Assembly (NCBI RefSeq): GCF_030936135.1
Contig: NC_082612.1
Span: forward strand, 13,747,001 to 13,811,000
Origin: Gavia stellata
Lineage: Eukaryota; Chordata; Aves; Gaviiformes; Gaviidae
Length of the DNA: 64,000 bases
Direction: 5' to 3'
Part shown: in pieces, positions 38,701 through 50,299 of the stretch
Numbering within the stretch: position 1 is the first letter of the stretch
Layout: each line of letters opens with the position of its first letter
Position numbers and translations under genes: made by a program
Notes under the pieces: model-generated
The model's input: the letters and a program-made list of their open reading frames with translations, nothing else
What the model was told of the DNA's origin: nothing
Database searches by the model: none

Positions 38701-41700
38701 ACCAAGGGCAAATCGCATTGCAGCTGAGGCCAGGGTTATGCCGTGGCCTTGACGATTTGCTTTGGTTAATTGTACTGAACAAACAAGAACAATGTGGCCC
38801 CTACAGTGTCTTAATCTTCTTATTTCCCCCAGTAAGTTTATTTTGTCCAGCATCTGTTCAAGGCTTTTTTTCAACTGATTTGGATGCAATGAGCCACCTC
38901 GGCTTGCCTTAGTTCCTCAGTAGAAAAAATCTGATCCTAGACTGGTTGTAAGCATCGAATGGCTCGGTGCAGCCAGAAAATGAGGAACGCATTGCTGGCT
39001 AAAAACGCCATCGCACAAAATACTGTGGCTCACCTACCACTTTGACTGATAAGCCAGGCAGGATTTGCCAGCACGTACCATTTGTCATAAAAAATAGATC
39101 GTTCTGAGGACGACAGAAGTTAAAAAGCAACTTTTCAGTTAAGTTTTCCGGGAAAATAATTCTCAGAGGTAATTCTTGTGCTTCCACAAGTCTCAGTCTC
39201 CCTGAAGCATGTTCCTAAACCCTCCTCGCCACCACTCTTCCCTTCTGAAAGGGCTGCAAGGTGGCAACTAACGGATGAATCACCAGGCACGCACGACAAG
39301 AGATGTGTGGGTGGGACTGGAGGAGGTCTTGCTGGATGCAAATACAATGAAAGGTCCTGTAAACCTGCCTTACAGAGAGATATCTGAGATGCTCTGACTA
39401 GTCTCAGGAGAAGAAGGTTAAGAGGTCACTTGAACACAGCCCGCAATTACTTATATGGGGAGAAGACAGATGGGAAAATGCTTTTTGGGGAAAAGGCATT
39501 GGCCACAAAGCTAAGGCATGAGGTGCACATGGCAGCACCACTAATATCTCTAGCTGTATTTTAATGCCACTGCTCCCAGAAGGGAGGACAGAAGGTATGC
39601 TCGAGGCTTGCCTCTTAGAGTCTTTTTAGTGAACTCAGGTGGGTGCCTCATTTCTGGACCCAGGTAAAGTTTAGGTACAAGGTAGATAGCGAGCTTCTCA
39701 TACAGGGTGGCTACAACACGACCAGAAAAATAGCTCCAGGTACCTAGAGAGTTTTAAAGTCAAACAGGGTGATGCCAAATAGCTCTGCTGCATACAGAAA
39801 ATTGCTGTGTATTGCCTTTTGTCCTTGCAAGCCTCTGTTCAATTTTCAGGGGGAGACTTCTGTAATGAGGACATCAGTAAAATGAGGTATACATATATAC
39901 ATCAGAAGTGATGCTAGAAATACAGGTCAGAAGTGCAGAGATAGTGTTTGATTGGTTTGGGGTTTTTTGATAAGTAACTGATATTTAGTCACTCTACAGT
40001 AAGCAAGCTATCTTTTTCATGGCACTGCATCAGTTCTATAAAATGCTTTTTACAAGACAAGTAAGTACTATCAGCTCCCATCAGTGGAGGTGGAAACAGC
40101 ATAGGTCCTCCAACACATAGCTCTCAGAGCTCTCCAGCAGATGAGGCGGAGAGCAAGGAACAGGCTACAGCCTCCTCAATGGCAGCTCTCTGCTCTTTCC
40201 AACATACTGAACTTTGAGAGTCCGAGACAATAACAACAGATGGCAAAGCATGCACTACCAGATACGGGTAAATAACTTTAAAAAGGTGGCGACCAGATTT
40301 TTGTTTCCAAAGATTGTAACGTTGCCCCATAATTCAAAGCATCTTAGCGTCACTAAAACAAAATGACCATATGCTATTCAAGCAAGTAGGGAAGAGACTT
40401 CCATCAGGGCAATTTGGCTACTCAGATACTGCTAAGGTGGCACACGGCTGCTGTAGTGTGACCAGACCGCTCCTAGGCTGTGCAGTTCTAGGATTCAAGT
40501 GAGGTGGAAGGATATTTAAGTCATAGCTAGTGTAGCAAATGCAAAAAGAGAATAAACGTAATTCTGAATTAGCAATTTTTCCCCTTCCTCATGAGTAAGT
40601 CACTCTTACTTACTTTTGTAGGGAAAACTCTAAACTTTTGTAGGGAAAAACTAGTTTATCTAATATTGGTCTCTTTCCATCAGACGAAATGGAAAGGGCT
40701 GAAGAACAATGATCTCTATTTAAAAAATTACTGATGTGTTAGGGACGCAACTGAGCCGAGGAACTGTGTAATTCATGAGCCCTTATTTTTGCTTACAGGT
40801 CATTTTGCTTGGCTGGTGGGGAAATCAAGAATGAAGCACAAGGTCATGCCCCCAGCTGTCACTGGAGCTCCAGAATTTGACAGAACATTTCGTGCACAGT
40901 AAGTCCGGAGATCATTAAGATGGTGGCAATGAATAACAATTCAGTCCAGAAGAGAAGCAAAAACATTATCTTAAAACATTACCTTTTCTTTGCATCCTTT
41001 GCTCAAAAAAAAGAAAAATAATGAACAGATCGCTTTTCGAATGGTTCAGCTATTATTTTAATGATAATGGGGTAAGTTCAGCTCATTTAAAACAGTCAGT
41101 GCTCAAAATTCTGATCAAACTAGGCAATCAGATTACCCAAACCTAAGTAGGGGCTGGGAGCTAATGGACTGTGACTTAGAGAATTCAGATGTTCTGGATC
41201 TAGCAAGTTGTGCTGTCAGTTCTCGGACTGTGGCTAACACCAAACACGTGGAAGACAAGAGCACAGAAAACCTCTGTCTTCACAGTGGATAATGGTAGAA
41301 TAGCCAATCTAAGAAGACACCATTTTCCTAAAGGGCTTCAGTTTGTGATTAGCTAATGACCCTATGCAAAAGTATTTATATTTATTTCAAACAATCCCAT
41401 CTGCTGTAACTGTAGTTGTAGTGGATAACAATAACGAGACATTGTATACATTAGACAACATATTAGATAACAGAATACCTTAGATGTAGAAAGTTGCCTA
41501 ATTCGTTAAAAGAAATTGATTCAGAAGAAATGATATCCTAAGAAAATATTGGTGGGAAAACTGATGATGTCCATGAAGAAAGGTGTTATGGTCCGCGCCA
41601 TAAGAAGATCTATCGTGTGCTATCTTTGCCTGACAGCACTTCATAAAGGCAGTTTGCCCCAGCAGAGCAATCCAAGCTGCCTATGCACAGCTCTGTGCTT

Positions 41701-44700
41701 CCTCTTGCAGTCCCGGGAATGCTGACCCACAAAACTTGCGTACCGAGTATGGAGATAAGTGATTAACATCACATCCACATGCTGGAATTCCTGCCTGCCT
41801 CTGCCGCACAGGCATTTGATTTAGGATCATTTGTCCTATTTATTTCCGTGTAGTTGGGATCCAGATCCTTGTCTAAGTTTAAATACCAGGCAAGTATTTG
41901 AAATAGTTTATATTTGAGATTACAAAGAAGAGAATTTTTAAGAGCACCTAATGCTGGCTTGATTGTGCTCCCACTGGATTCAATAGCATTAATTTTAGTG
42001 GCAACTAAATGAGGCCAAAGCCAATTCTCCCTGAAAATCCCACCAATAGTTCTTTTCCTTTCCAGACTAATGTTCTTTCAAATTTATTCTGCAGACAAAA
42101 CTGTGTGGAGTTTTATCCAATATTTCTGACTGTCCTCTGGACTGCAGGATGGTTTTTTAATCAAGGTAAACACTTTTTGTTTTTATCTTGGACTGAGAAG
42201 TTTTACATAACTTTTCAAAACACTTTAGTTTTATCAGGAGGTAAATGACCGTAGACATCTTTTTCCCTTCTTTTAATGGCATTACCTTAGTATAGCCTTT
42301 CTAGAAGAATGCTCAGTCACACTGAGATCCCCACTTAGTCGTGGCATTTCACATAGCCCCACCAGCTTTCACTTCTCTCTGCAGACCAAGGAGCCAGTAC
42401 GTGGCACATTTATCATACATTCAGTGGATTTGCAGGGTGAGTCACTCAGAAAAGCAGCTCCCAGATACTTCCCACTAACAATTACGAGCACTGAAGCACA
42501 GCCATAACAGTGGCATCTCCAGCCATAGATATTGTACTTCAGGTATGCAGTGGGGACTCAGGAAAATCTATTATGTTTTCTCAGCCACCTAGCAGAGGGC
42601 ATTTTTTGGCAAAATGTTCTGAACTCAAACACCACAGAGCTTTCATACCTCTGGTGGACTTTCCAAGGTGAGTCTGTGATGTCTCTTAACAATGATAGAG
42701 TGGAGTCTCATAGAGCTAGAACTTGTGACAGAGCCTAATTTTTGCATTCTGCTTTATTAACCCTTTCCCAGCTGATGTTTTAGAAGCATGAAGTCTGTGG
42801 GCTGGAGAAAGGATAACTAGCTCATGCCCACTATACCTCTCCTTCCTGAACGACGAGCTTTCTTCCCCATTTTCTATGTTTGCTCCAAAACAGTAATTTT
42901 GTTTTGGTGCTCTCTTATAGCCAGAGTCCCACCTCCACTGCAGATCCAATGTAAATCCAAAGTAGCACCACTTAAGTCAACAAACTGGATAGGAGATAGT
43001 ACATGTGCTCATAGACAGACACTTGAATCAAGGAAAATCACAGTTGCTAACCAGCAACACAGACATGCGCTGTCATATGTAAGAAAAGAAGGATTATGTT
43101 AACCTCCTCTTTAGGCCATTTTTTCAGCTAAGCATCTCCCACAGATATGTTTACACGAGTTAATCCAGCACACAGTAAAAGCTGTCCTCTGTAATACTCA
43201 CTCGCACGGTTTGAAAGAACACAAAATTATCCAGCTTAGTCCTGGATAATACAACTGACCTACACACCCTGCTCCATCTATCAAATGGAGGTGACTTTAT
43301 ACCCTTCCCACAGGGAGGTCAGAAAGCTAACTTCACTACAGCTTTCTCTCATGTCCTTGGATAAAAGCTGCTATATAAATGCAAAGCAGGTTATTAACAA
43401 CATAAATAAGATTCTCTTTCCAAAACAAACACTCCCCTTTAGCACAAACTGCTGTAACAATACAAAATGACAGCGCTGGGTCAAGCCACAGTGCTCCAGC
43501 GCACTATCCTGTCTCTGGGATAACCACCAAACTGGGGGGGCTACAGATTCCTGTCAGTTCTTGAGACCTCCTTTCCAGGCAATGCTTTTAGATTTGTTTG
43601 GACAGTCCTGTGCCCACTCCTATCTGTAAACCCGTATCAAGAGCTTCCTGTAACGAATGTTTAAGAATACATATATGTCTTTTGCATGATTCTTTCCCAA
43701 GATAACCTCCAAGGGTATGGGTAGCAAATCCCCAAAGCTATATAACTAGAAAACATAACTAAAGTGGTTAACTGTCTACGCTCTTCATTTTTTAGTTTTC
43801 TAACTGTTTTTCCCCCCCCATTAATCTTTTCTTTCTTAGAATTAGCTTCCTTTCTGGGCGTGTTGTACGTGTTTGCCCGCTACAAGTACTTCCATGGTTA
43901 CGTACAGTCTGTGAAAGGAAGGTAAGGAGCTACCAGCTGAATGGAGGTTAAAAGCTCCAGGCTGTGGTCTGAAGCTGGGCTGGGAGCCAAGGACTGGCAG
44001 TGAAAAGTGACTATAATTGAATGCAACATGTGTAAAGTGTCAGCAAGAGGTCCAAAGCGGAAGCCCTCAGGGAAGAGGGCTGGCTGTTACAGCAGAAGCC
44101 TAGGTTAAGATGTACACGTGCTACAGGTCACGAGAGAGAAAAGGTTTGATACTCACCTTGTGGGTGGCTGCTTTGTACTGAGCATACTGGCAACCAGACT
44201 TGGAGAGGTCTGAAAACAGAAACGCAGTTTTGCAGCTCCGGACCTGCTGTAGGATGGGAGACTGCTCAGGCAAGGCTTGCACAGCGCCTGCCTGCCTGCT
44301 ATTTTCATTTTTCCTTAGATTGTCACATTAAGACCTTTACTCTAGCCATACAACATGCACTAAAGGAAGCGAGCAAATCTGGCCTTGTAGGCAGATGAAC
44401 CTTCACCAGACAGATAAGAGAACACAGCTTCAGATAAGCATACGTTAATGAATGTTAAGTGCACAGCATCTTGTAACGTGGATTCTGCTTCAACAAACAT
44501 GCACACTGGCAAAACACGCCTCCACTATAAACACTCAAACACACAGTTTATTTCTTGTTTCACTGAAGCCTCTGCACTATCTTCTGTGTCCTGACCTAAG
44601 GCTCCTCTTCCAGCATACATATCAGTCATAAGAAAATAGCATGATATATGCTTGTCATAAAATTAAAAGACTTTGGATGTGTATTTCTAGAGGAAGATAC

Positions 44701-46480
44701 AACACAACCAGACTATTTTGTAGTGAATAATCCTGCAGCAGCAAAAGACTATGCTACAGGGCTATCTTCCATAGCTTGTATACTGATGCTACCATTCTCC
44801 TTCACACTCCCGTCTCCACCAATCCTTTACCCTCTTTGGAAGAGCTGTTGCTTAAGAGAAGGGAGAGGCTGCATATTCTAGAGCAAGTATGTGGAGATAA
44901 TTCTGTATTTCCTAATAAGAGATGCAGTAATTCAAATGATGCAATGAACACCAACCAGAAGACTAGCGACTATTAAGGAAATTTGGGGAGCAAAACAGTC
45001 TAAGTAAATGAACAAGCAGAGCATAACGGACTTCTCTTTAATCAACAAACTAAAAACTCCTTGGTTCAAGAAATCTTTCCCATGCGTTACTTCAGTACTT
45101 AGACCAATAGTTTCAGCCTCTCAAGGAAGCCTAAGAACAGTGGCTGGCTTCACTATTAGAGCTTTACACTCTGGTGAGACTCTAATTTCTCTGCACTGAA
45201 CAGAGGCTGCCGAGAGTCGGCCTGGCAGCCCAAGAAAATGGCTTTGCTGACACGGCCTGCCGCTGCATGCCTGCCTGGTGCTAACATTCAGCGGGCGCTC
45301 CAGCTAGCGACAGGTCAGCACAAGTCGGGCATGCAGAACCTGGCCCCAAAACATACAATAAGCCTCCAGCAGCCCTAGTAGCGAGAAGGTAATTAGCCTT
45401 CGCACTGATTCTCAACCGTAATCACTGACTACAGCTGTGATAGTTAAAAAGACAAACCTGGTCCACGCAGTCAAACAGCTGGTTACGACACATACTCGTG
45501 CACTTGACTACGTGAATTGCAGTTCAGATTTGCCAAGGCTGGATTTTTTAAGAACACAACAGGAACATGCACCTTCTGCTCGGTTTCTGTGCTGGAGAGG
45601 CCTTTGCAAGTGACCTGTATCCTTTATCACTCCCTCCACCTGGCTCTGACACATACTTAAAGGGCTAAGCGAAAGACTTCTCGTGCTCTCCTGAACCTGA
45701 GGAAATCTCGTACTTCGCTATTTTGAAACCCACGGCTAGATACGGCATGCCCAGAAAGGCTACTTATATCAGTTCTTTAGGCACCAGTGAGATTCTCAGG
45801 CTCCCCACACCCAACCTCTTCAGCTTCTCTGGGTATGGGGATAGCCAGCTATGAATCGAAGGCTGACAAGCTCCTCAGACCTCTCTCCAAAGCTAACGTG
45901 ATGGGATTCTCCAAAGAAACCTTGCGTCGCTTGCTTTGCTGGCAGAGACCAACCCAGCAGCAACTCCCAGAATACGCCTGTCAGACCAGAGTCTGCACCA
46001 AGGCAACTGAGAACAGCTCCAGGAGGGTGTGCATGGAGGGGAAGCTCCCTGCTCACACGAGCCCAAAAAGTGAGCTCTGTGTTTCAAACCTGAAGGGCTT
46101 TCCCAGCCTCTTCTGCATGAGCTTTCGATTTTGTACAAATAAAATAACCCAACCCTCTCCCATCCCCAGCAAGTGCCCGAATGGCTGATTTTGTAGGATC
46201 AGCGCTCTTCCTTTCCGGTCTGAAAATCCATCTCCAAGTCAAAGTGATAACCAGCAGCAGACCTCCCAGCTCACTGGAGGGTGTACACACCATGGTGTAC
46301 ACACCATGTACCGCTCCTAACAGTATTTTTCTGCTTTCCATTTCTAGGTTAACAGGTTTTTATTTGAATTTGGTAATTCTGATATGCTTGATGACCCTGG
46401 GTGCAGCTGGGATTGTTAACAGCTTTCTGGATGAATACCTGGACTTCAGCATTATGAAGAAACTACGTAAATTGTTCTGA
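35706..46480 (+). CDS. MGST2: MGST2, microsomal glutathione S-transferase 2 (complete, five coding exons)
   Basis: This is an ER-membrane MAPEG-family enzyme that conjugates glutathione to lipophilic electrophiles and, in mammals, can make leukotriene C4. Exons 35706-35763, 40799-40898, 42095-42165, 43840-43921 and 46348-46480 join to 444 bases: 147 codons plus stop, exactly the human length. All introns are GT/AG and every phase agrees. Four hydrophobic segments fit the four-helix fold (about residues 5-22, 57-75, 76-92, 107-129). Residues that bind or activate glutathione in the related LTC4 synthase are present: R30, R51, Q53, N55, E58, Y93, Y97 and R104. The family signature reads [12 protein letters not shown] where human has EFERVFRAQQNC. 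The ending [20 protein letters not shown] closely follows human MGST2. The start ATG has A at -3 and G at +4. MGST2 versus LTC4S or FLAP is settled by [12 protein letters not shown] and NSFLDEYLD. Confidence 0.97.
35764..40798 (+). other. MGST2: MGST2 intron 1
   Basis: About 5.0 kb. AT-rich, with a T run near 37840. No recognisable repeat family or exon was seen. Confidence 0.85.
40799..40898 (+). CDS. MGST2: MGST2 coding exon 2
   Basis: The acceptor TTGCTTACAG and donor GCACA/GTAAGT frame 100 bases. It encodes [16 protein letters not shown] and [16 protein letters not shown], the cytosolic loop with R30 and most of the MAPEG signature. Confidence 0.95.
40899..42094 (+). other. MGST2: MGST2 intron 2
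   Basis: About 1.2 kb with no exon-like sequence. It carries the possible ancient repeat fragment at 41944-42010. Confidence 0.85.
41944..42010 (-). repeat. Probable second copy of the ancient interspersed repeat
   Basis: Read on the minus strand it gives GCTATTGAATCCAGTGGGAG followed by CACAATCAAGCC, close to the same widespread amniote motif seen at 8436-8501. It lies in MGST2 intron 2, just upstream of exon 3. Confidence 0.35.
42095..42165 (+). CDS. MGST2: MGST2 coding exon 3
   Basis: The acceptor TTATTCTGCAG and donor TCAAG/GTAAAC frame 71 bases. It completes the split Gln codon and encodes [20 protein letters not shown] then FNQ, which is helix 2 with N55 and E58. Confidence 0.95.
42166..43839 (+). 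other. MGST2: MGST2 intron 3
   Basis: About 1.7 kb with no exon-like sequence. One CTCF-like motif lies at 42589-42600. Confidence 0.85.
42589..42600 (+). promoter_or_regulatory. CTCF-like core motif in MGST2 intron 3
   Basis: CTAGCAGAGGGC differs by one base from the CTCF core. It has the same orientation as the two intergenic motifs. Confidence 0.3.
43840..43921 (+). CDS. MGST2: MGST2 coding exon 4
   Basis: The acceptor TTTCTTTCTTAG and donor GGAAG/GTAAGG frame 82 bases. It encodes [20 protein letters not shown] then YVQSVKG, which is helix 3 with Y93 and Y97. R104 is split across the next junction. Confidence 0.95.
43922..46347 (+). other. MGST2: MGST2 intron 4
   Basis: About 2.4 kb. 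It ends with an exact 14-bp tandem duplication at 46281-46308, 39 bases before exon 5. The open frame at about 45787-46188 shows no family resemblance. Confidence 0.85.
46281..46308. repeat. Exact 14-bp tandem duplication next to a 3' splice site
   Basis: GTGTACACACCATG occurs twice head to tail (46281-46294 and 46295-46308). The junction is itself nearly palindromic. It sits 39-66 bases upstream of MGST2 exon 5, in the zone where the branch point is expected. Confidence 0.9.
46348..46480 (+). CDS. MGST2: MGST2 coding exon 5 and stop
   Basis: The acceptor CCATTTCTAG is followed by the last base of the R104 codon, then [20 protein letters not shown] (helix 4), [19 protein letters not shown] and RKLF, with TGA at 46478-46480. 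Confidence 0.96.
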
Positions 46481-46600
46481 AGACTTTTTTTTTTTTTTTT
46501 AAATAAATAAATAACGTGGATGCTTTCCCTGAACACCAAAAAGATTATAGGCTGCATGTGAATAAAGCATCAGAGCTCTTTACTAACAGCCCTTTGCAAT
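46481..46600 (+). terminator. MGST2: MGST2 3' UTR and polyadenylation signals
   Basis: Four bases after the stop codon there is a run of 16 T (46485-46500), then overlapping AATAAA hexamers at 46502-46507 and 46506-46511. Another AATAAA lies at 46561-46566, with T/G-rich sequence downstream near 46608-46632. The 46561 signal is the better candidate. The 3' UTR would be only about 100 bases. Confidence 0.55.
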
Positions 46601-49600
46601 GTAAAATGCATGTTTTCCCTGAGCTGTTTGCGCTTTCACCTTTCCCTACAGTCTTGAAAAAAAGTCAGCAAGACAGAATGTCACGTCACATCTGCACTTG
46701 CAATTAAATGTTCTGTTTTCCCGTACAGTATTGTAAACCCTAAACAAATTACATAAAACTAAACCTATTAATTCACTAAGTAATTTAGTTGCAACTGGCA
46801 CTGCAAGCGTCAGCCCATCTTACCCAATGTCCTTCAGCTTTGCCAACGCCTCTGTAGTCTTCCTTCACTCCTCTTCATTTCCCCCAGCAGTGCCATCCGT
46901 TCTGCACAAATGTAAAAACACGCTTCAATGCAATATGCTGCTGCTGCGAGGTCCCAATTTTCCAAGTATATCCAATCCCATTGCAGGAGGCTGTTCAAGC
47001 ATATGTGGAAACACTGCTTTCTTCAGGAAAACATTTAAAGCTGCACTTGACCCTACGTTTCTGTGAAGGCCTTTTGATTTTATACGCACGTTTACAGCTC
47101 CACACACGCTCAAACGCTCGTAGAAGTGGGGCCCTCCTGTAGGCAGATCCCAGTCCTCACACAAAGCCTCTCGAAGACAGGCGGTACCCCCAGCGTGGCA
47201 CTTGCGAGAGGGAGAGCCAGCCCAGACAAAAAGAAGGCACAGATGCTCGTCTAACAATTGGGTCTACTGCATTATCTCCCGCCAAGGCACAGATGGCTGG
47301 GGTGTGGGAAAGACTAGACAACCGTCCCAGCATGGCCACAGCTCTGGGAATCACAAAATGACAATGAAAAGCAAACTGACTATGAAAACAGTTTTCTGCT
47401 AAAAGCGGGGGGGGGAAGTCATGGCTTAGCACTAACAGCTCAAAGTATGCTGATGGTCAATTTAAACTGTGTAGAAGAACAGAGAAGCAAGGCCATGCCT
47501 GACTATTTTGATAGCTCCTCATAATTCAAATTATTTAGGCAATGCTGAATATACTCATGCTAGCTAGAGCCAGCAGGCAGAATTTTTCCTTGTCATGCCT
47601 CTGAAGACGTGATTTGGCCAAAAATACCGCACCTTTATACAATGAACATGCTTATGGTCTTTCTAAAAGTGTACTGAGGTTGATAACCTGAGCACAAAAT
47701 AATTGAGTATTGGATCAGGTTCATAATAACATTTCATATGAAAAAGGTGGACACGTGCAGAAGTTGACTTGTGATTAAAAGGCACAACTTAGTGCTTGCA
47801 AGGGGCAAAGGCTGAAATGGCATCTGGAACAATAAAATGGAAAAAGTGCAACGGTGCAAGACTTGGGTCCAATAACGACTGCCAAGGGGAAGAGAACAGA
47901 TCAGGCTGGAGCCAACGCAGCTGCGGGAAGGGCAACTCTCTGGCACTCACCTCCAGGGAGAAAGTACAACAGAACCAGATTTAACAGCCACAGAAATCAC
48001 CGGGAATTCTTCCACTAACTTTCCTTCTTTGGGCTGAAAGACAGAAAATCCACCTACCCACCCGCCGGCGATGCTTTTAGACAGTCATGGGCAGCAGGAA
48101 GTGCTGCCACCAAGAAAAAAAAACAAGACAAAGGCCCAAACTACATAAGTAGTTTTGAAATACACACTAGAGGAGGCCCAAAGGTTGCTAACCGTGTTCA
48201 AATAGGTCTTTGCATCTGAAATTACTCCATTCCAAGCTTACCTGTTGTAGTGGTCTGGCGTGTTTATAAAGAGCTTCCCATTTGCCACCTACTCCACAGA
48301 AAGGAATAAACTGCTGCCGCACAGGGACAATTTCACATGTCAAAAAATGCAGGTCTGAGGCTGCAAAGCGTCATTCAGCAGCACAAAGCCAGAGTGCCAG
48401 GGCATAAACATGAACCTAACATCTTAGGAGCTGCACCAGCTAACGAGAGGGCAGCACTAGGCTTAGAGTTGAGGATGCTACCTGTCTTCTGAGTCACTTT
48501 TCCCCCAATAAGCCAGGACAGAATGTCTATGATCGAAAAGTGTTAAAGACTGACTCATCTATCATTAAAACAAAATACACCTATAACAGATGGATGCTGT
48601 CAGTACCAGTATTTAGTTTAACTCTAGTGATAACCACACCATGTCCTGCCTGCTGATGGAGGAGTCAGTATCAGGCTGCACATTCAGCACACGCTGCCTG
48701 TCAATGCAGATGTTCATCTATTGGTCATGATCAGAAACAATGATGGTCCTTGCTGCAGCTTCAAAGCCAGTTGCTCTCTAGCTGAAAGCACCTTTTCTCA
48801 GCAAGCCCTCTACCAGCACTTGCTGAGGTGCAACTTTGGCAAGCTGCTCTGATCTGGGCCAATCTCCTTCTTTGTGCCCCATTATCCACGTTTAGAATGG
48901 TAAAGGACTGACATTAAGGAGAGAAGGGGAACCTCACCTTAAAGGTTGTATGTGGAGCCATACCACATTGACATCCCGAACAGCAAGCTGTGCAAACAGA
49001 GCTCCGATGCCTGATCCCCCGCGACTCCCCAGTAGGCTGGAAACATGGAGAAATCGGTGTCGAGTCTTGAAGGCTACACGGCATGTTTGTTTTGAACAGG
49101 TCATATAAATCTGACAAGTCTACGTGCACTTTCCAAAAGGCTTCTGACAACACAATTCTCACTCTGCAGTAGTAGTCGGCGATAGGGAACTACTCCAAGC
49201 ATGTGTCTTCATGCTTCCCCAGTTTCCCCATCTCTTCTTTCCAACTTCTACATCCAGCCCCGCATCTCCCTTCTTCCACCCACCTCACCTCCCAGATCTC
49301 AGCCAGAGGACTCCTACATCCTGGGCTCTCCATCTCTTGCCCTCCCCTGAAAGCACTTCCATACTCCCTACTTTTGCTCCCTACACGGACTAAACGCAAA
49401 AGCCTGGAGTTGCCACCTCTAATGAGCTCAGTTATGGACCAGCTCCCCCGCAGCAACTCCCCGAGCACAGACCTCACCGCAGCGCACAGGCAGTTTTGAT
49501 AGCTCACCTCGCCCTGAGAAAGGGGCACCATGACCCCAAAGCAAGGCAGACACCTGACGAAGCACCCCCTGCCCGGCAGCTCATCGCGGCAACCCGTGGC

Positions 49601-49904
49601 CCCGCTGCCGCAGGGGGGGCTGCTCGGCTGTGCCTGGTGGGGCTAATCGGGGTGCGGGGGGTTTACCGGCTGCTGAAGAAGCCTGGGGTAAGAGGGGCAG
49701 CCTGCTACCCCCTATACCCTGCCCTGTAACGCCCCGACTCCGGCCGGCGAGGGCAGCTCCGCAGGGTGCGGTGAGGCAGCGATGCAGAAGCCCCGCGGCC
49801 GAAACCAGGCCCACCTGGAGCTGGCCTCCCTCCTCCCCCTGGAATATCACCCACCGAGGCGCAGGACTGGGGCGAGAGATGATCCTACAAACCAGCCTGG
49901 TATA
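46601..49904. other. Intergenic region between convergent MGST2 and MAML3
   Basis: About 3.3 kb between the likely poly(A) sites of the two tail-to-tail genes. I see no gene. A G run lies near 47407, and a small CpG-rich island occupies about 49500-49870 at the right end. Confidence 0.65.
49500..49870. promoter_or_regulatory. Small orphan CpG island near the MAML3 3' end
   Basis: A short G+C- and CpG-rich patch (for example GGCCCCGCTGCCGCAGG and CTCCGGCCGGCGAGGG) lies just past the likely MAML3 poly(A) site, in ordinary AT-richer surroundings. No promoter direction is evident, and the open frames in it look like composition effects. Confidence 0.4.
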
Positions 49905-49922
49905 TGACTCAGATAACCATCT

Positions 49923-49928
49923 TTTATT
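49923..49928 (-). terminator. MAML3: Candidate distal poly(A) signal of MAML3
   Basis: TTTATT on the plus strand is AATAAA in the MAML3 sense. A T/G-rich stretch (GGCTGGTTTGT in the mRNA sense) follows within about 40 bases. Sequence composition changes to the CpG patch just beyond. Confidence 0.45.
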
Positions 49929-50216
49929 TGTGGGGGGTTTTGTTTGTTTTTGTTTTGTTTTGTTTTCTTTAAAAGTGGTATGTTAACATCAGGTCTTTTT
50001 CTACATTTTCAGAGCTCTGTACAGGTCTTAAAAGGAAATAAGCAATGCTTAATGTACAAAGTAAAACCAGAAAACTAGAAAAATCTGAATAAAATGGAGC
50101 AAGTTGCTGTCAGGGATACAGTACAAATTAGTAATTAGACGTCATCTGAAGTGCAATACCACTGCAGTAAGGATGAGTTAAGGAATGAAATAAAAATACT
50201 CTATTTTAAACAAACA

Positions 50217-50250
50217 GTATATATATATATTTTTATATGTATATATTTTA
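50217..50250. repeat. TA-rich simple repeat
   Basis: An alternating (TA)n tract with interruptions, GTATATATATATATTTTTATATGTATATATTT. It lies in the MAML3 3' UTR. Confidence 0.8.
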
Positions 50251-50291
50251 CAGATAGTAGACCCAGTGATATTTGTAGAATTGTAAAAACA

Positions 50292-50299
50292 TATTTACA
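50292..50299 (-). promoter_or_regulatory. Pumilio-type element in MAML3 3' UTR
   Basis: In mRNA orientation the sequence is TGTAAATA, matching the UGUANAUA consensus bound by PUM1/PUM2. Motif evidence only. Confidence 0.4.
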
